From Phoebastria nigripes (Eukaryota > Chordata > Aves > Procellariiformes > Diomedeidae), in assembly GCA_035582835.1 (NCBI GenBank), contig JAYKAV010003356.1, forward strand, positions 186,001-250,000: a stretch of 64,000 bases of DNA, in the 5' to 3' direction. Numbering within the stretch: position 1 is the stretch's first letter; every line of letters begins with the position of its first letter. This document shows, piece by piece, positions 62,865 to 64,000 of this stretch. The notes under the pieces were generated by a model, which was given only the letters and a program-made list of their open reading frames with translations, was not told the DNA's origin and did no database searches. Position numbers and translations under genes: made by a program.

Positions 62865-63290
62865 CGTCCTGGACCTCCTCCTCCTCCGGTGGGGACTGGG
62901 CCGCCTGCGGGCGCGCTCCGCCGCGGCTCGGCTGGGCTTGGGGCGGACGGCGCTGGCTGCCACGCCGGGCGTGGGCGAGCCCAAGCGGAGGGCGTCTCCT
63001 CCGGCGGTCGGGGTGGTTTTGTATGCTTTTCCTCTTCTCCTTCCCGCCAGCCACCGAGGAGGGGCTGGGCAGCTCCCTCCGTCCCGCTTGACGGGGCGAT
63101 CCCGGGCGGGGGCGGCAGCGGACTCGCGGGTGTCCGCCCGGCCGTCCACTCGGTGCCGGGCCAGGCGCAGCCCGCAGCCCGGCTGGGAGCCCTTATCGCG
63201 GCAGCAACGGTGAGCTGCAGGCGAGGAGGCGGCTCCGCCTGGCCCTCGCCCTGGCTCAGCTGGGCGCAACCCACCGCCCTTTGTATACAG
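62190..63290. promoter_or_regulatory. CpG island / promoter of MCUB
   Basis: GC-rich, CpG-dense block enclosing MCUB exon 1 (ATG at 62864-62862, minus strand). The minus-strand frame is open upstream of the chosen ATG as far as 63347, so the start was chosen by its resemblance to the mammalian N-terminus (MLxxxL..., Arg-rich) and by the phase-0 junction to exon 2. No TATA box is evident. The transcription start is not fixed by sequence. Confidence 0.75.
62736..62864 (-). CDS. MCUB: MCUB coding exon 1 (targeting peptide)
   Basis: A 129-base coding part encoding 43 residues, starting MLA and ending RSAPQ before donor gtaaga, phase 0. It is rich in Arg and Gly and has no acidic residue before position 34, as expected of a mitochondrial presequence. 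Similarity to other MCUB N-termini is weak, so the assignment rests on location in a CpG island, the matching phase and the shared PQ|V junction. The N at 62855 makes residue 4 unknown. Confidence 0.78.
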
Positions 63291-64000
63291 GTGCTGTCCC
63301 CCCTCATCTGCATCTTTCTTCTTCTTGCAACTGAAAACGGGTTTCAATAACTATATTTATAAATGAGATTAAGGTAATCACAAATTTTTGTCTTACCTGA
63401 ACACCTGACTTTTCTGTAGCTGAGTATTGCCTTTTTTGAGGAACAGGACTATTGCTACCCCCGTGTTTCAGTGGAATAAACACATTCTGGTACCACAGAA
63501 ATGAACAGCAAAGTACAGAAGAAAAACACTCTTGGAGTTCGTTATTTTACAAGAAAGTTCTGTTTACAGCAGTAGAGCAAGCAGCAGGGCTTAACCCTTT
63601 TCTAGTCAGTCATTTGTCTGATATCACCTTATCCCCCAGAATCTTCATGCCCACAAACACAGGTTTTCGTGTTCAGTACAAACCACCAAAGTGCATCAGA
63701 CCCACGGCATTACAGCAGGGAAACATACAGGAAAGCGTTGTATTCCTCTGCTTTCTCTGCCCTTTATGACGTTCCTCCAAAGCAATGCTGCACAAAACAA
63801 AACCAACTTTACCCAATGATGACAAAAGGATCTTAGAAACTGGGCTCTTGGAGATGTGAAAGAGTGCCACTACCATGGAAAAACTCCAGAACTCATTGCA
63901 CGCTTGATGGCTCAGGGGCACTAAATAATACCCCACTTGTGTCCATCTTCTGAGCTCTGGAAGGGAAACCTTGTGCAGCTAAGATCTCAGAGCCATTCAT
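63291..64000. other. Upstream flank of MCUB
   Basis: Composition returns to AT-rich. No exon or repeat was recognised. By synteny the 3' end of SEC24B is expected further right, outside the window. Confidence 0.5.

Noticed and set aside
62193..63347. Single 384-codon minus-strand frame across MCUB exon 1
   Set aside because: It is the exon 1 frame read through into the intron and 5' flank of a CpG island, where stops are rare. Splicing at 62736 and the start at 62864 explain the coding part.
63380..63420. Consensus minus-strand donor (gtgttcag|gtaaga) upstream of MCUB exon 1
   Set aside because: It could end a non-coding alternative first exon, but nothing else supports one; it is outside the CpG island.

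Overview
The window is vertebrate nuclear DNA, almost certainly from a bird. It contains interrupted genes with GT-AG introns, two CpG-island promoters, several fragments of the CR1 LINE (including one with the typical CR1 3' terminal repeats) and a solo endogenous-retrovirus LTR. Scattered single N bases and one 465-base N run show that it is a draft assembly.

Layout: two protein-coding genes lie tail to tail. CASP6 (caspase-6) is on the + strand, with seven coding exons from 891 to 10171 (289 codons plus stop) and a polyadenylation signal at 11393. MCUB (the dominant-negative paralogue of the mitochondrial calcium uniporter, also called CCDC109B) is on the - strand, with eight coding exons from 62864 down to 11947 (346 codons plus stop). 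Its first intron is about 41.6 kb and fills most of the window. Both coding sequences were assembled exon by exon with matching phases throughout. The order CASP6 -> <- MCUB agrees with the mammalian order SEC24B-MCUB-CASP6-PLA2G12A, so PLA2G12A is expected to the left of the window and SEC24B to the right; neither was recognised inside it.

Regions: 1-115 is a CR1 fragment. About 480-1560 is the CASP6 CpG island and first exon. 922-9932 holds the CASP6 introns, with two CR1 fragments in intron 5. 10172-11415 is the CASP6 3' UTR, and 11416-11836 separates the two 3' ends. 11837-21134 holds MCUB exons 8 to 2. 21135-62735 is MCUB intron 1, with a CR1 fragment, a solo LTR near 40.3-40.6 kb, the assembly gap and many A-rich tracts. 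About 62190-63290 is the MCUB CpG island and exon 1. 63300-64000 is upstream flank.

The two proteins act in different pathways: CASP6 is a cytosolic cysteine protease and MCUB an inner mitochondrial membrane channel subunit. The arrangement is conserved synteny, not an operon-like unit. No CRISPR, tRNA or rRNA gene was recognised. The most speculative material is a set of splice-bounded open segments inside MCUB intron 1 that match no protein I know. They are reported as findings, not as genes.
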